A stretch of 64,000 nucleotides of DNA from Batrachochytrium dendrobatidis JAM81 (GCF_000203795.2 NW_006281103.1:939658-1003657); one strand, 5' to 3'. Positions 43,155 to 54,542 are shown, counted from the stretch's first letter. Notes: generated by a model from the letters alone, not told the origin. Program-made: numbers and translations.

Positions 43155-44168
43155 ATGCGGATGGACCGATCTTCAAGTGCTGACGTCAGTAGTGAATTGC
43201 TATCCAAAGCCTCTGCTTATACTTTTGACACTGCATCGGCTTTGGGGAGTGGTTCTAGTGCTACTCATACCCGCACTGTTGAGACTACTACTAATTATAA
43301 TAACGATCCAAAGCTAGAGACTCTAGTCACCCCAATCAATGCGTCCAGTGCAACTGCCTACTCTCCACAGCAATCTTTGTTAATGTCTAAATCAGTAGAA
43401 CAGCCATCTCTAGCCAAAGTTTTGTCAATGGAAGCCGCATGTGCTATTCTCTCTGCTGGCCTAGTCGCTCCTTTAATTTCCATTGTTGATAAGTCTATTT
43501 TTGCCAATGCGTCGGGTGCTCAGCCATTGGCTCAAGGCATAGCTGCAGGGTTAACCTCCTTGGTCCGCTCTCCATTGCATTTTCTACGCCAACCTTCGTT
43601 TCTGCTGATCTGGGGTGTTTATTCTGGAACTTATATTGCTGCCAACTCTATTCAAGCCATCTGCGATCGCCTGTTTGTTCCATGGCAAATTCCAAAGTTT
43701 ATTGGATCGTCCGTGGCAAATGTTGGATTATCTGTGCTCAAAGACTTGTACTTTACTCGTGCATTCGGCACTGGTCCTGCGCGACCAGTTCCCATGGGAT
43801 CGTATTCCCTTTATACTCTTAGAGACACCATGACCATATTTGCATCATTCAACCTTCCATCTATCATGTCTACCAAACTCAAACAGCATACCAAGTTATC
43901 TAATGGAACTGCAGATACAATTTCTCAGTTGGTTACACCATGTGCAATTCAAATCGCATCGACTCCATTGCATCTGTATGGTATGGATCTATACAACAGA
44001 CCCCAAGCAACGGCCGTCGAAAGAAGGGTGTTTATTCGCAAAGAATATGTGATTACGACTGCCGCAAGAATGGCGAGAATCTTTCCTGCTTTTGGTATTG
44101 GCGGAGTGGCAAACAAATACCTGAGAAGCAAAGGCAAGACCTGGCTAGAAGCAGGGCAAGGCCATTAA
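43155..44168 (+). CDS. Divergent mitochondrial-carrier-like membrane protein (fungal family)
   Basis: A single exon of 337 residues. Residues 1-85 are Ser/Thr-rich. From about 90 on there are helical, moderately hydrophobic segments: A-P-L-I-S-I-V-D-K-S-I near 115, then R-Q-P-S-F-L-L-I-W-G-V-Y-S-G-T-Y near 150-170, L-R-D-T-M-T-I-F-A-S-F-N-L-P near 227, and S-T-P-L-H-L-Y-G-M-D-L-Y near 275. These resemble a conserved fungal family related to SLC25 carriers in which the P-x-D/E-x-x-K/R signatures are degenerate. It probably sits in a mitochondrial membrane; a substrate cannot be named. The similarity is from memory of pattern and not checked by search. Confidence 0.6.
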   Translation: MRMDRSSSADVSSELLSKASAYTFDTASALGSGSSATHTRTVETTTNYNNDPKLETLVTPINASSATAYSPQQSLLMSKSVEQPSLAKVLSMEAACAILSAGLVAPLISIVDKSIFANASGAQPLAQGIAAGLTSLVRSPLHFLRQPSFLLIWGVYSGTYIAANSIQAICDRLFVPWQIPKFIGSSVANVGLSVLKDLYFTRAFGTGPARPVPMGSYSLYTLRDTMTIFASFNLPSIMSTKLKQHTKLSNGTADTISQLVTPCAIQIASTPLHLYGMDLYNRPQATAVERRVFIRKEYVITTAARMARIFPAFGIGGVANKYLRSKGKTWLEAGQGH

Positions 44169-44332
44169 AGGCCAAGTAATTGAGTCGAGTGGAACTAAAT
44201 AAAAAATCACTACTCGACATGTTGGTAATTTATACACTTGAATCTATCATTGTCAACCAAGATCTCAGTTTATAAAACAACGCATAATTCTTTCATTTCA
44301 AATAAAATAAGCTTTATTCAAGCAGGTCACCA

Positions 44333-45178
44333 CTAGTACAACAATTTGCTGAAGCTATTAAACAGCCGGGAAGGCAATCGATTCAAATGTCTGCCACACT
44401 CTGTCCAGTTGACTTGCTCTCCTTTTTTGGCAGCCTTTTTACACTCTTTCACCATATAGTCAACTTCGCTCTTTGAGTGAGGCCCCTTTTTTGTGGCTGG
44501 ACTATGAAGACCTATTATTTGATTTTTCAACTCTGCCCCACGCCGGCCAAGACGTCTTGCAATAGCCTCCCAGTTTGGTCTAAACTCACCATCTGCCCAT
44601 TTTCGTTTATGATGCACCTTTAAATCCTTGACTGGCTCACCCCTTGCAACAGCATCGGCATGAGCTTGATGTTCTAGCTTTTGCAAGTCAATCTGATCAT
44701 AAACAAACTTTACTTCGCTCTCGTTCAATTTGGTCGAGATGGTTGAAAACCTGTGCCTCAGATAATACAATCGGCTAGTAACAGCAGCCGTCGTACGATT
44801 AGGAAACTGAGCAGAAAAATGATCCAAGAGAGTTTGACTGGCTTCCTTGAACCCAGATAATTTTTGTTTTCTAGTGGCATACAATAGCATTAAGCGCTGG
44901 TCTTCGTCTTGAGTCCATCTTATTTTTTTGTTTTTAGGAATGGGAAAAGGTTTAAAGTCTTTGGGTAATAGTTTCTTGAGTTGAAAAGATTTATATTTGG
45001 ACTTGGCTTTTAAAGGGCTTTTAATGGAAGTTTTAGTAGAGTACCATAGTGATCGGTCAAGTGGTTTGATCAATTCTGTTGTGATAAAGTGTAATCTAGC
45101 ATGCGATAGGCTGCACAATTTAAAAGACAGTTTCTGTGAGGGAAAAAAGGTTTGAAGTCTTGTAGCATAAAATAGCAT
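44333..45178 (-). CDS. Myb/SANT-like protein with a mitochondrial-targeting-like N terminus
   Basis: ATG 45178 gives 281 residues. The first 55 residues are rich in Arg, Ser, Leu and Phe with no acidic residue before Glu36, like a mitochondrial presequence. A basic region follows. Residues about 85-145 look like a Myb/SANT domain (R-W-T-Q-D-E-D-Q-R-L-M-L-L-Y, then a long second helix). Near 190-225 a second Myb-like segment (P-N-W-E-A-I-A-R-R-L-G-R-R-G-A-E-L-K-N) appears, and a third near 255-281 (V-N-W-T-E-C-G-R-H-L-N-R-L-P). It may bind DNA, perhaps in mitochondria. Its stop is about 165 bases from the stop of the convergent carrier-like gene. Confidence 0.6.
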   Translation of the reverse strand: MLFYATRLQTFFPSQKLSFKLCSLSHARLHFITTELIKPLDRSLWYSTKTSIKSPLKAKSKYKSFQLKKLLPKDFKPFPIPKNKKIRWTQDEDQRLMLLYATRKQKLSGFKEASQTLLDHFSAQFPNRTTAAVTSRLYYLRHRFSTISTKLNESEVKFVYDQIDLQKLEHQAHADAVARGEPVKDLKVHHKRKWADGEFRPNWEAIARRLGRRGAELKNQIIGLHSPATKKGPHSKSEVDYMVKECKKAAKKGEQVNWTECGRHLNRLPSRLFNSFSKLLY

Positions 45179-45405
45179 TGTACTATCTAAATACAGTTCA
45201 ATGGACAACAATGTTTCAAGTGCTCAGGTCAAACTGCACCATTTGATTAAAATGTAAATTAACAATCATCACGTGATTAGAAATATTGCTTTTCACATTA
45301 GCCGTCCTTGAATGTTTTGGATTGGCGAGTTGTATTGCTTGAATTCGCTTTTATTCTTCCTAAACTACATTGATATTTGTTTCATTAATCTTATCCATAG
45401 TCACA

Positions 45406-46513
45406 ATGTCGGCAATCAATTCGACTACTGTTGAAGCGCTGTTGAAGCCTTCTCCGTCTCAAATCACCACCATGTATGTCATGGCTGGGTATACGCTAGG
45501 GATCATGATCCTTTGGCACATTCCCTACCTCAAAGAGCTTCTCTGGCCATTCAAGGTATCAACTGTTTGCCCATTATTTTATAATTTGTGCCGATTACTT
45601 TGTTGAGAATGCTTGAGCGGCCCATCCCTGCCTTGTGCAGTGAATGATTTCAGTAGAAACCAAGGTTGTTTAGTGAGCATTTAGATTCCCCATGAGCTAT
45701 ATCAAGTTGGCCTTGTCTATTAGCCTGCACATGATGGCACATTTCTAAATTGACTGTTTTACTTTCAACGCTTGCGTATAATTCTTGTATTGCGCCTCAA
45801 AAGTCAAAATATTTCTGCACTCGTAATTTGTCCACTCATCACACATGTACATTTTGTTAGATTATGACTGTTGCATTGCACGAGTTTGGCCATGCATCTG
45901 CGGGGGTATGTACAGGAGCCAAGGTCGAATCCATCACTTTGAATCCTGATGAAGGTGGTTTGACAAAAATGCGCGGCGGAAATCCCTACATCACCCTTCC
46001 TGCAGGATATATTGGCAGTGCATTTTGGGGATCCTTGATGATTTTTTCTGGATTCAATACAACGGCATCTAAAGTCGTCGCTGTAATCATTGGTTTAATC
46101 ATGCTTGCGACTCTTTTTTGGGCTAAAAATTGGCTCACAAGGGGTATTACGATTGGATTGATTGGAGTTATTGCTATTCTATGGTGGTTTAGAGACGCCG
46201 AGTATTTGCGATATTTTTCATTGTTTTTGGGTGTAATGAGTGCTTGTTATTCCCTTTGGGATATTGTTGATGATTTGATCAAGCGGAGAGTAAATGAGAG
46301 CGATGCGTCGCAATTTTCACGACTTTGCTGCGGCGGGTGTCTTCCTCCTCAAGCCTGGTATGTTGGAATCTGCATAGTATTGAAAGATTAGGATTGAATA
46401 GCTTGTACTGATTTGTTTTTGAATTATTCAGGGGTTTTATCTGGCTTTTATTTTCATTCATCTTTGTTGCTGCAGCAGTCATTGGTGCTCTTGTTGCATT
46501 CAAGGAAACCTAA
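45406..46513 (+). CDS. M50B-like intramembrane metallopeptidase
   Basis: Exons 45406-45555, 45861-46357 and 46432-46513 join in phase to 242 residues. The zinc-binding H-E-F-G-H is at residues 57-61, right after the first junction, preceded by a transmembrane helix in exon 1. V-E-S-I-T-L-N-P-D-E-G-G and A-G-Y-I-G-S-A-F-W-G follow, matching the peptidase M50B-like family of bacteria and fungi. Four or five further transmembrane helices are visible, the last in exon 3. Members are multi-pass membrane proteins of poorly known function; proteolysis has not been shown for most. The first intron (305 nt) is long for this window. Confidence 0.85.
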
Positions 46514-46699
46514 TATCATTTTTTCTAATTATATCAGTGTGCTTTGTAAATATTGTCTTCGAGTTTAGTCTTCATCTGTTGGGGATTTAGAATGTGTGAA
46601 ATTCGACAGGTGTTGGTAGATAGGTTTCAGAAACACTAATAGCATCACTTTAGGATCGATTGTTTTAGGTTAGCAGACTAAATGTAACGCTGAAGAGCT

Positions 46700-46903
46700 C
46701 CAAATGAATGACCTGTATATTGAATTGAATGGATCAACTGGCCGTGCCAACAAGTCAGATTGCCGCTGTGATAAATGAGACAATAAATACTTGTCATTCA
46801 AATCAACAATCTAACGATATTTGCAAATACACTGATGATTGTTGACAATTTCTTTATTTTATCTCCGTGTTTATGCTCTTTATCATCAGCTGTAAATTAA
46901 CCT
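46700..46903 (+). repeat. Dispersed repeat, half A, copy near 46.8 kb
   Basis: CAAATGAATGACCTGTATATTGAATTGAATGGATCAACTGGCC and the following CAATCTAACGATATTTGC, then TTTATCATCAGCTGTAAATT, match 49665-49932 closely and 7476-7926 more distantly. Its 3' end reaches the stop codon of the minus-strand gene at 46902. Confidence 0.8.
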
Positions 46904-48074
46904 ATAATAAGCTTTTGGTAATTTCTCTACGCACCTGTCGCTTTGCCGCTGTTTTGCTGCAAAAAACAGGGGCTTGCTTTGAAGGGTCAGATTCGATCGG
47001 CATATCTTCGGTACTCGTATGATGCGAACGGTCATTATTTTTGTCTTGAGCATGCGTTGTAGCTGATGACTGTGCTTTGCCGGAAGTTTCGGCCGAAAAA
47101 GATATGCTTTTCTTGATCTTTGAAATAATCCCTTCATTCTCACTGCTACCACTGCCAAATGCTTTTCCATCCTGAACAGTAGAACTGTATTGATCCCAAT
47201 GGTCTTGATTTCCTGACAATGATGTGGCAGATACACTAGTGGCTTTTTGATCATTTTCAGCTGCAGATGTGATATACATTTGTGTCTCGGATATGCCCTT
47301 GGCCCGCCTCCATCTTGAATTTACCTTTTTGTAAGCAGAGCGATCAGTCTGTTGACCAGAGGTTCCCAATGCTGCAGCCATAATACTCCGAGAATACCGC
47401 GACGGCGCTCTATCAGCAAATAGTTTTTGAAGGATAGATGCATGACAATGAGGTGAAGATGGCATGGATTCAGTAGACGTAGTAGCTTGATCGTAGTTTT
47501 TTTTTGATGCGGCTGCTCTATCCCATTTTGTGCTCAACTGTTGCTTTATATCTGTACCCTCACCTGCATGCTCACCATTAGGTGTAATACCAATACCCAA
47601 CGCAGCAGCAGTCACTCTAAATCCCTTGGTGTGTTTTCCTTGAGTTGATACATCATGGTAGCTTTTCCATCCGCGTAGGTTTGTTTTATCTTGCACTTTA
47701 TTGTCTTGGTTTAAACAGGATTGAGTATTTTGTTTGGCAATGTTTTGTGCGCGATGGTATCGAGCATGTATTTCTTTTTCTAGATGTGTTTTGGTATGAG
47801 TCGCATCATCCCCACCACCCAAAACCATCGAGACAATAGAGCGATGAGGGTGTGTGTGTACAGGTTCAGATTCAGGTCCAGGTTTAGGTCCAGGAAATGA
47901 CGAGGTTTCAAGCTGATGCGAAGTGGAAAACGATGGGTTTTTATGACTAATAAAAGCAACTCGAGCTGCCCGTTTATAATGTTCATTGGCGAGTTTTGTA
48001 TAATTGGGGTTTGGTTCATGGTCTGGTGGTAGTTCTGCAGAGGTTGGTAAATGCTCCAACAATGAAATGTTCAT
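46902..48074 (-). CDS. Unknown protein with W/Y-x-R-A repeats, paralogue 1
   Basis: ATG 48074 gives 390 residues. The protein is polar and mostly disordered, but four segments follow the same plan, a hydrophobic-Leu-Gly step, then 12-25 residues, then [V/L/I]-x-x-x-[W/Y]-x-R-A-x-x-[I/V/S]. Examples are N-E-H-Y-K-R-A-A-R-V, H-A-R-Y-H-R-A-Q-N-I, S-T-K-W-D-R-A-A-A-S and N-S-R-W-R-R-A-K-G-I. I do not recognise the family. The gene at 48332 just upstream on the same strand has three more such units, so the two are tandem paralogues. The C-terminal 70 residues are Ser/Lys-rich with no motif. Confidence 0.6.
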   Translation of the reverse strand: MNISLLEHLPTSAELPPDHEPNPNYTKLANEHYKRAARVAFISHKNPSFSTSHQLETSSFPGPKPGPESEPVHTHPHRSIVSMVLGGGDDATHTKTHLEKEIHARYHRAQNIAKQNTQSCLNQDNKVQDKTNLRGWKSYHDVSTQGKHTKGFRVTAAALGIGITPNGEHAGEGTDIKQQLSTKWDRAAASKKNYDQATTSTESMPSSPHCHASILQKLFADRAPSRYSRSIMAAALGTSGQQTDRSAYKKVNSRWRRAKGISETQMYITSAAENDQKATSVSATSLSGNQDHWDQYSSTVQDGKAFGSGSSENEGIISKIKKSISFSAETSGKAQSSATTHAQDKNNDRSHHTSTEDMPIESDPSKQAPVFCSKTAAKRQVRREITKSLL

Positions 48075-48084
48075 AATGAACCGA

Positions 48085-48170
48085 GTTGATAGAATGGCTG
48101 CTGTATTCACGTAAAATGGAACAAAGCGCCAAAATACAATAAACAGCCAATCCCATGAAATGATTGGTGT
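48085..48170 (+). repeat. Dispersed repeat, half B, copy between the paralogues
   Basis: GCTGCTGTATTCACGTAAAATGG...ATACAATAAACAGCCAATCCCATGAAATGATTGGTG matches half B at 9335, 16521 and 19501. It starts about 10 bases upstream of the ATG at 48074, so it may carry part of that gene's promoter. Confidence 0.7.
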
Positions 48171-48331
48171 TCAATAGAATAGTGAAAGTGGTTTGTCGTC
48201 ATAAAGTCTAGTAATTTGAGATGCAGGTATTCATAACAATAGCTCCAACCATAACATGCTCTGATTTATTTTTCCTCGTGAATAAAGCTGCTCACCAATC
48301 TACCCGATTCATTATTGAAGGTATTCTGTTC

Positions 48332-48829
48332 CTAAATGGCTCGTCCTGCTCTGCTCCAGTGGTCGCTCACTTGTTTGTTGACATGTTTAGCAGCCTGCCT
48401 TTGACTGAACGATCTGGTTACACCATGAACCACTGCAGTACCTACACGAGCTAATTTTGGCGACAGTGGAGGATTTCCATCATCACCAGTATTCAGCTCC
48501 GTATTTGATCCATGCATGATTGCAATATCCTGTGCTCGATCCCACCGATTTTCAAGCTGTCGATCCAACGCATCTGCGCGTACATCTTCACTAGACCGAC
48601 CGCTATCCCCAAAAGGTAATCCAAGTGACGATGCAAGTATATTCAATCGAGATTGTTTTGCTTGAGATGGGTGTTTGGGTTTCCCATCTTGGTTTGGGTC
48701 TGCTGGTGGTAAGGGTGTGGTGCTAGCGGAAACGGTCTGGGCACGCTGCAATTTATTGGCTCGATCCCATAACCCATTCACCTTTTGTTCTACCATGTCG
48801 CCAGTCTGTCTTGGTGTTGTTTCAGTCAA
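48332..48829 (-). CDS. Unknown protein with W-x-R-A repeats, paralogue 2
   Basis: The frame is open from about 48829 (no ATG until Met12, 48796); a TTTTAG just upstream of the open part suggests a 5' exon not identified. From Met12 there are 154 residues. Three repeat units are seen: V-N-G-L-W-D-R-A-N-K-L, then S-S-L-G...L-E-N-R-W-D-R-A-Q-D-I, then V-G-T-A...V-S-D-H-W-S-R-A-G-R-A-I at the extreme C terminus. Spacing and order match the neighbour at 46902. Function unknown; the basic W-x-R-A helix could be a binding motif. Confidence 0.55.
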   Translation of the reverse strand: MTETTPRQTGDMVEQKVNGLWDRANKLQRAQTVSASTTPLPPADPNQDGKPKHPSQAKQSRLNILASSLGLPFGDSGRSSEDVRADALDRQLENRWDRAQDIAIMHGSNTELNTGDDGNPPLSPKLARVGTAVVHGVTRSFSQRQAAKHVNKQVSDHWSRAGRAI

Positions 48830-49504
48830 TTGAGAGTCCTCTAAAATCCATTAGCATAACGTGTACACGCAAGTTAGAACTGGATCCAAACCAATCCATC
48901 GAATACATCCCGGCATCCCATTTCACAATCATGCATTAAACAACCAAGTGTAAAACCAACTCCTAACATTTCAAAACGAGAACCAGGAGTGTGTCAACCC
49001 ATCATCAACGACACGGTCGGGTACCAAGAGAAAAGAGTAGGATGGCTTATTCCAAGTATACAGCCTTCACAAAAAGTGTACTCTACCAATCAGTCTGTCT
49101 AAATAATTTACTCGACTGTATCATTTCTTGTATTGTACTTGCTCAATAGTCTTACCTTCATAGAGAGCTGATGTAGATGTATTGTCCACATCACAAGCGT
49201 GAATGATTCCCAGTGTAGACATGTCACTTTCAAATGCCGATTTGACAATATTGAAATATTCCAAATAAATGGTGCTAATAAGCAAAAAGGAGTTGTAAGT
49301 GCAGAATCAGTTGAAAAGAGAATCGAGGCATTTTTCAACTCAAGATTGACTGGTGTGTCGTGGATGTTGCTTTTCAGACTACCACACTAGCTATGTTGCT
49401 TTTCAGACTACCACACTAGCTATATTGACAATTCAAACTCGTATCTGCTCAACATCACCACTGAAAACAAAACGCATCAAAATAAGAGAAACTAATCTTG
49501 GTTA
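48830..49504. other. Intergenic, about 675 bases
   Basis: Contains a perfect 29-bp tandem duplication (TGTTGCTTTTCAGACTACCA...) at 49365-49422. The missing 5' exon of the paralogue at 48332 may lie in 48840-49000. No other feature. Confidence 0.4.
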
Positions 49505-49932
49505 TATAGAAAACTTCACTTTATCATGGTTTGAAAATAGTCTGATGGTATCAAGCAGGCTGTTGTTGCAGCCTGAAAAACAAGCTTTTGGTTTATAAAA
49601 CCGCGCAATTGGTTTAGGTCATTACAAACCATATAGGTGTAAGCCTGAACATCGCGTCAAAACATCAAATGAATGACCTGTTTATATTGAATTGAATGGA
49701 TCAACTGGCCGTGCCAACAAGTCAGATTGTTGCTGTGATGCACGAGACCGTAAATACTTGTCATTCAAATCAACAATCTACCAATGTTTGCAAAATACAT
49801 CAAGAAAGCAGCCCAACTCAAGTGTAATTGAATTAGATTTACGCACTGTCCCAAACACATGATACACACTGATGATGATGGTTGCCTACAATTTTTCATT
49901 TATTTTTATGCCCATTGTCGCTAGCCGTAAAA
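49505..49932 (+). repeat. Dispersed repeat, half A, full-length diverged copy
   Basis: Aligns along its length with 7476-7911: AGTCTGATGGTATCAAGCAGGCTGTTGTTGCAGCCTG near the start, CAACAATCTACCAATGTTTGC in the middle, and a T-rich part ending at the TTGTCGCTAGCCGTA segment. The 46700 copy is its closest relative. It ends about 30 bases from the stop of the minus-strand transporter gene. Confidence 0.8.
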
Positions 49933-49963
49933 AAACAAGAACCTGTATCTTTGCACAACACAG

Positions 49964-52838
49964 TTACCATAGCCCAAAACTGGGTAATTCAAGTAATTGG
50001 GTTCCCATAGCATCATGGCACCGATCGCGAGGAGTATCTGGACCATTGATAGCCCATTGCTCCAAGGTAACAAAAGTCGTATACACCATTGCAACTGTAC
50101 CAAAGCCAACCAACATCCAGTCTGTAACCCTCGCCCACCACGATGTTGTTATGTGCAGATGGAATAACGCTGGGTAGATAAAAGATAGAGGGATGCACGC
50201 AAAACAGCCAACTAAACTGACCACCTTGTCAAGACTGGTTGATCCGGCCCAGCTAATGACGCCTAGCATGCAAGCCAAGACAGCTCGATAGAGATTCTTT
50301 TGCCATTTTACCACTGGAGACGATTTTCCTGTTCGAGAATAGTGTCCGAAAAGTTTTTGTTCTGTAATACGAATAACTGGGTAGATGGTCAATGGAAACG
50401 AGAGCATAATTGCCACGGCGTAAAAGAATTGAATACTGTTGACCAAAGGATTTTGAGGAAGATTTAAAAATAAAACTGTTTCAATTTGGTCACCAAAACT
50501 CATATATCCCAATGTGCCAATAGTGATGAAGATTGTGCCAATAAGAAGAATGCACCAAGATAAGACACTTGAGAATTTCTGCGGATGTTGCATGGATTCG
50601 GCAATAGGAAGTATCAGACATATGCCTTCAAATGCAAACATGGCTGTTCCAACAAACAGGGAAAATGATTCAATATTGATCCATGCAGTGGGTTTAATAC
50701 CCGTTTGTCCAATAACAGAGAGATCGTACATGAAAATGTAACCAAGACCTAGTAGAATGAACACATCCGCAATAAGAGATGTGATGCCAAAGTTTTTGAT
50801 ACGACGAACCCATGAAAGTGGAATGTAGACTGCAAGCTGAATAAGGATAAACACCCAGTCAGGCCAAATGATGCGACATCCAGAGGAAACCATGAGAAGA
50901 TCACGTAGATTTTGACCAACGAAAATAAAATAAGCACAACAGAATCCCATTTGAGAAATAGCAATTGAAGCTAAAACGAGCTGTCGCATGTATGGACCGT
51001 AGATATGCCCACCAATGTCTCCAAAGGATTTTCCACCAAGAGATCGACTGGTATCAACTAAAAGGATCATACAATGGAGCGTGAGGTATCCCAGTACAAC
51101 CAAAAGAACCATTGAGAATCCAAGACCACCGTTGAGAAATCCTTTTGGGAGGAACAACACGCCAGTTCCAACGAATGCCTTGAGTAACATGAAAAATGCT
51201 TTAGATTCTGATGTACCAGTGTGACTGCTACTTGTAGTTCCGTGTACACCAACAGTATTTCCTCCATCACCAGGCACTGTAGCAATACCATTGGTACCTA
51301 AACCGGATTGAGCAAGTAGCAGAGCAGTTTCACTTGTTCTGGCATGATCATAGTCACACTCATCATGGTATGCATCTGTGCCTATACAAGTTTGATTGCG
51401 TGCAAAACGACCATCGTGATGATTACGACCCACTTCTTCATAAGTAAGGCGTTCAGATCGGCCACCACGACCCATCTCTTCATCAACCAAATCCTCTGAG
51501 TCAATAGCAAATCCGGTTGCATTGCTGTCTGTATCTTCATCGTCGTCACTGGGATACACATCACCACCATAAACACCATACAATGCCAAGAAATCAATAA
51601 AATTTCTTGTAATAAACATGGGCGGTCTTTTTCGTTCTCGTTGGGCTTTGTTTTGCAAAAACTGCCTACGAAACATGCCAGGCTCCATGAGAGTCGATGC
51701 ACGAGCAATCTCAAATCCAGAAGGTGAAGTAGGAATAGTCAGTAAATCTGGTTCAGAATTACGTCGTTGACGTTCAATGTCTCGTGTTTCCTTCCATCTA
51801 TAAATGTTGCGTGTAACATCGCCTAATTATAGCATACATTCAACATTTTGTTAACAAGATACTTGAATAGGTAACAATGCATGAAGCTAAAGTACCTCCA
51901 AGCAGCCCATGGGACACTGAGCCAAATGACATGCCGCTCATACGATGATCTCCATCCAAACCTTCACCATCCAATCGACTTGAACTTCTTCTATCACGAT
52001 CGCTTGCTGTACCACCGCCCACTTCACTTCCACCCATCTCATCGCCATTGACCAAGTGTTCAGAGATCATCAAAGCAACTTCATCCTCAGTCAGTACATC
52101 ACCTATTTCAGAATCGGTGTTGCTGCCATGAGAGCCAGTTTTATTAGGACTACACGAGGACGATCTCCTTTGCATAGCCTGATAATGACGAAGATGTGAG
52201 ATGGAAGCAGGAGAGCCAGAACTGAGTGGACGAGTGTTGATTGGGAATCCATCACGCCTAGCATTCATACTGCCAGAGATGAATGGTTTCAAACTGGATA
52301 AGGGTTGTGATGCATCTAGAGCGGAGCGTGCTGGAGATTCAAGGGTTGAAGTGGTAGCGAATGGACGAAACTGGCTGTGATGAGATGGAGAAGACTGACG
52401 ATTGATTTTTAAAGATAAATGATAAGACGATGCACCAGCGTTGTCGGAAACCGACTGTCTTCTTGGAATGGACGTTGACATGATAGACTCTGGGATGGTA
52501 GCAGGAACAACAGTGGTATTATCCCTGAGCAGACCGGTAGGCGGGCTAGGAATAGTTCTAGGTAACGAGCGAGCCATACGAATGCCTTGCCCAGCAGAAG
52601 CACTAAGAGATCCAACAGGAACAGTATCTTGATTGACTCTATTCTCAGATACTTGAACTGCACCAGTTGTAGAATTAACAGAATCAGCAATGTTGAGAGT
52701 AGGAACCGTTGTATTGCTATTAGCTGGTGACTCTAACTGCATAGTGAGTTGACTGGCTGTCCTCACTGTACTAGCTGGATCGCTAGTCCTTCCATTTAGT
52801 CTATTACTACTCTTCTTGCTTCCCTTCTTTGGTGTCAT
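49964..52838 (-). CDS. AVT-type vacuolar amino-acid transporter
   Basis: Exons 51896-52838 and 49964-51822 join in phase 1 (GAG|GTACTT donor, TAATTAG acceptor) to 933 residues. The first 520 residues are cytosolic and Ser-rich, with an acidic patch near 405-415 (D-D-D-E-D). From about 530 there are ten or eleven transmembrane helices of the amino-acid/auxin permease family, beginning A-F-F-M-L-L-K-A-F-V-G-T-G-V-L-F-L-P and including A-M-F-A-F-E-G-I-C-L-I-L-P-I-A near 735. This pattern is that of yeast Avt3/Avt4, which export neutral amino acids from the vacuole. The long N terminus also occurs in those proteins and may be regulatory. The substrate is not determined. Confidence 0.9.
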
Positions 52839-53032
52839 CAAGACTTTAATTAGAAAAATTCAAATCTGTCAAAATCATCGAATTTAAAACTCGGATTCTA
52901 CTTTGTAATATTGATTTCATTTTTTGAAAACTTGACAGTTTCAATTACACGGCTTTCCAAAACAGATCGTAACAGCCATATATTGACAAGTGACGCATGG
53001 TCCATATACCAAAAAAAACCATTTCTGGCATT

Positions 53033-54542
53033 TCAACTCACATAGAACGTAAGTTTTTTGCTCAGTGTCGTCACTAGCAATCTCAAATCAGTATTGCTTC
53101 GCAATGGAATCAGCTGTTCGCATTCATCTTTATACATCAACGCTTGGAATCTAAATTCCAAGCGTTCTTCTGCATGGTACATGAGTTCCTCAAACGATAT
53201 ATAATCTGGTTCTTTCCAACAAATAATCTCCTCGCCCAGTACTAGTTTGATTCGTAAATCCGCCTCTTCTTGATATTCTGTAAGTAAATCCAGCAGCGTC
53301 TCAGATACATCAAATCGGATATTCATTGGTGTATCCAGATCTCCCGATCGCACCATCAAGAATCGCTTGACACTAGGTGCATTCATAATATGGCTAGGTA
53401 GTTTGATGAGTTCTTGCATGTAAGAGTCCAGTTGATGGCGTCGTTGCTGAGCCTGCTCTGGAGTCAAGGTTCGTGTCGGAGTGGGTAAAAAGGGAATGGT
53501 ACGAGGCTGGTCCAGTCTACCTGATTCAGATGGAAAATGATTCAACAGTGATACTTGCAATATCCAAAAATCATCATATGTACGGAATAGAATGTTGCTA
53601 GAATTGTCCGTCATTTTAAGCTCGACTGTAAACCACCAAAGTCCATCATCCCGCTGTTCAGATCTCTGTACAAGAACAGACCATAGCTGTTTATCACCTC
53701 GACCAGACCCAGAAGCACTAATTCCATGAGCTTGATTGGATCCAGGAGAAGCAGGAGAAAGCGGAGACCGACCATGATTTACACCCATATAGTTGTTATT
53801 TGGAGGTTGACCGTATGGATCACTAGTATGATGGTTATTATAAGAATCGTCATAACCATCATCAGTATATCCATAGTTGTTTTGATCGTCTCCATTGTAG
53901 TCAGGATTGCGAGCATTAGCCTCTTGCTGCACCTTGTCCAGAGAAGCAAAGTGAGAAGTCGGCACAATTCCACGAATGCGCTGAATAGGATTGATCACCT
54001 CATAGTTAAGACCATCAGGCCGTTCGTTAATTACCTAGAGTCAACCATTCAAGTCAGTAGGTGAAATCAGTACAAGAGTTGACACTTTCAAACCAAGACA
54101 GTCAACGAGTGCACTCTCAACGTAGAACAGTGTTGATAGTAACAAGCAAATGCCATGACAATCGACTAGCAGTAAGAGCCACTTGTACTACCAACAATGG
54201 CCACCCATCACAGCACGAACAGTATATGCAAATTGAATCAATGCGCATAATAGAATGATTACTCACATAGAAGAAATCGCCTTTGGCAAACGACAATTCG
54301 CCTGCAAACCTAGCAGTGTAGTTGGCATTAGCTCGCACTACTTTCTTTGGAGGAAGGTTGAAGATGGACGCAGGATGTGATGACCCTCTAACAGGAGCAA
54401 CAGTCAAGTGTCCTCTGTGAGGTAATTCTGGGGACATGGGTGACCGATGTGTCTGCGGAGTGTTTCTATAACTGTCCTCGTTTTTGTACAAATACTCTTG
54501 ATGTTTACTGTTGTTCTGGTTGCCTTTGAAGAAACTGAGCAT
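53033..54542 (-). CDS. Bem1/Scd2-like polarity scaffold (SH3-PX-PB1)
   Basis: Exons 54267-54542 and 53033-54034 join in phase 0 (TAT|GTGAGT, TCTAG acceptor) within the SH3 domain to 425 residues. SH3 at about 67-120 (A-x-Y-T-A, E-L-S-F-A-K-G-D-F-F-Y-V), an Asn/Asp/Tyr-rich linker, PX at about 190-310 (W-W-F-T-V-E-L, F-R-T-Y-D-D-F, P-F-L-P), and PB1 at about 335-425. Bem1/Scd2 brings Cdc42, its exchange factor and PAK kinase together at polarity sites; the PB1 binds the exchange factor. Only one SH3 is present, whereas yeast Bem1 has two, so it could also be closer to NoxR/p67-type regulators. Divergent from the helicase gene, sharing a 330-base promoter. Confidence 0.88.

Noticed and set aside
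49365..49422. 29-bp direct repeat pair
   Set aside because: Only two adjacent copies with no spacer; a simple tandem duplication.
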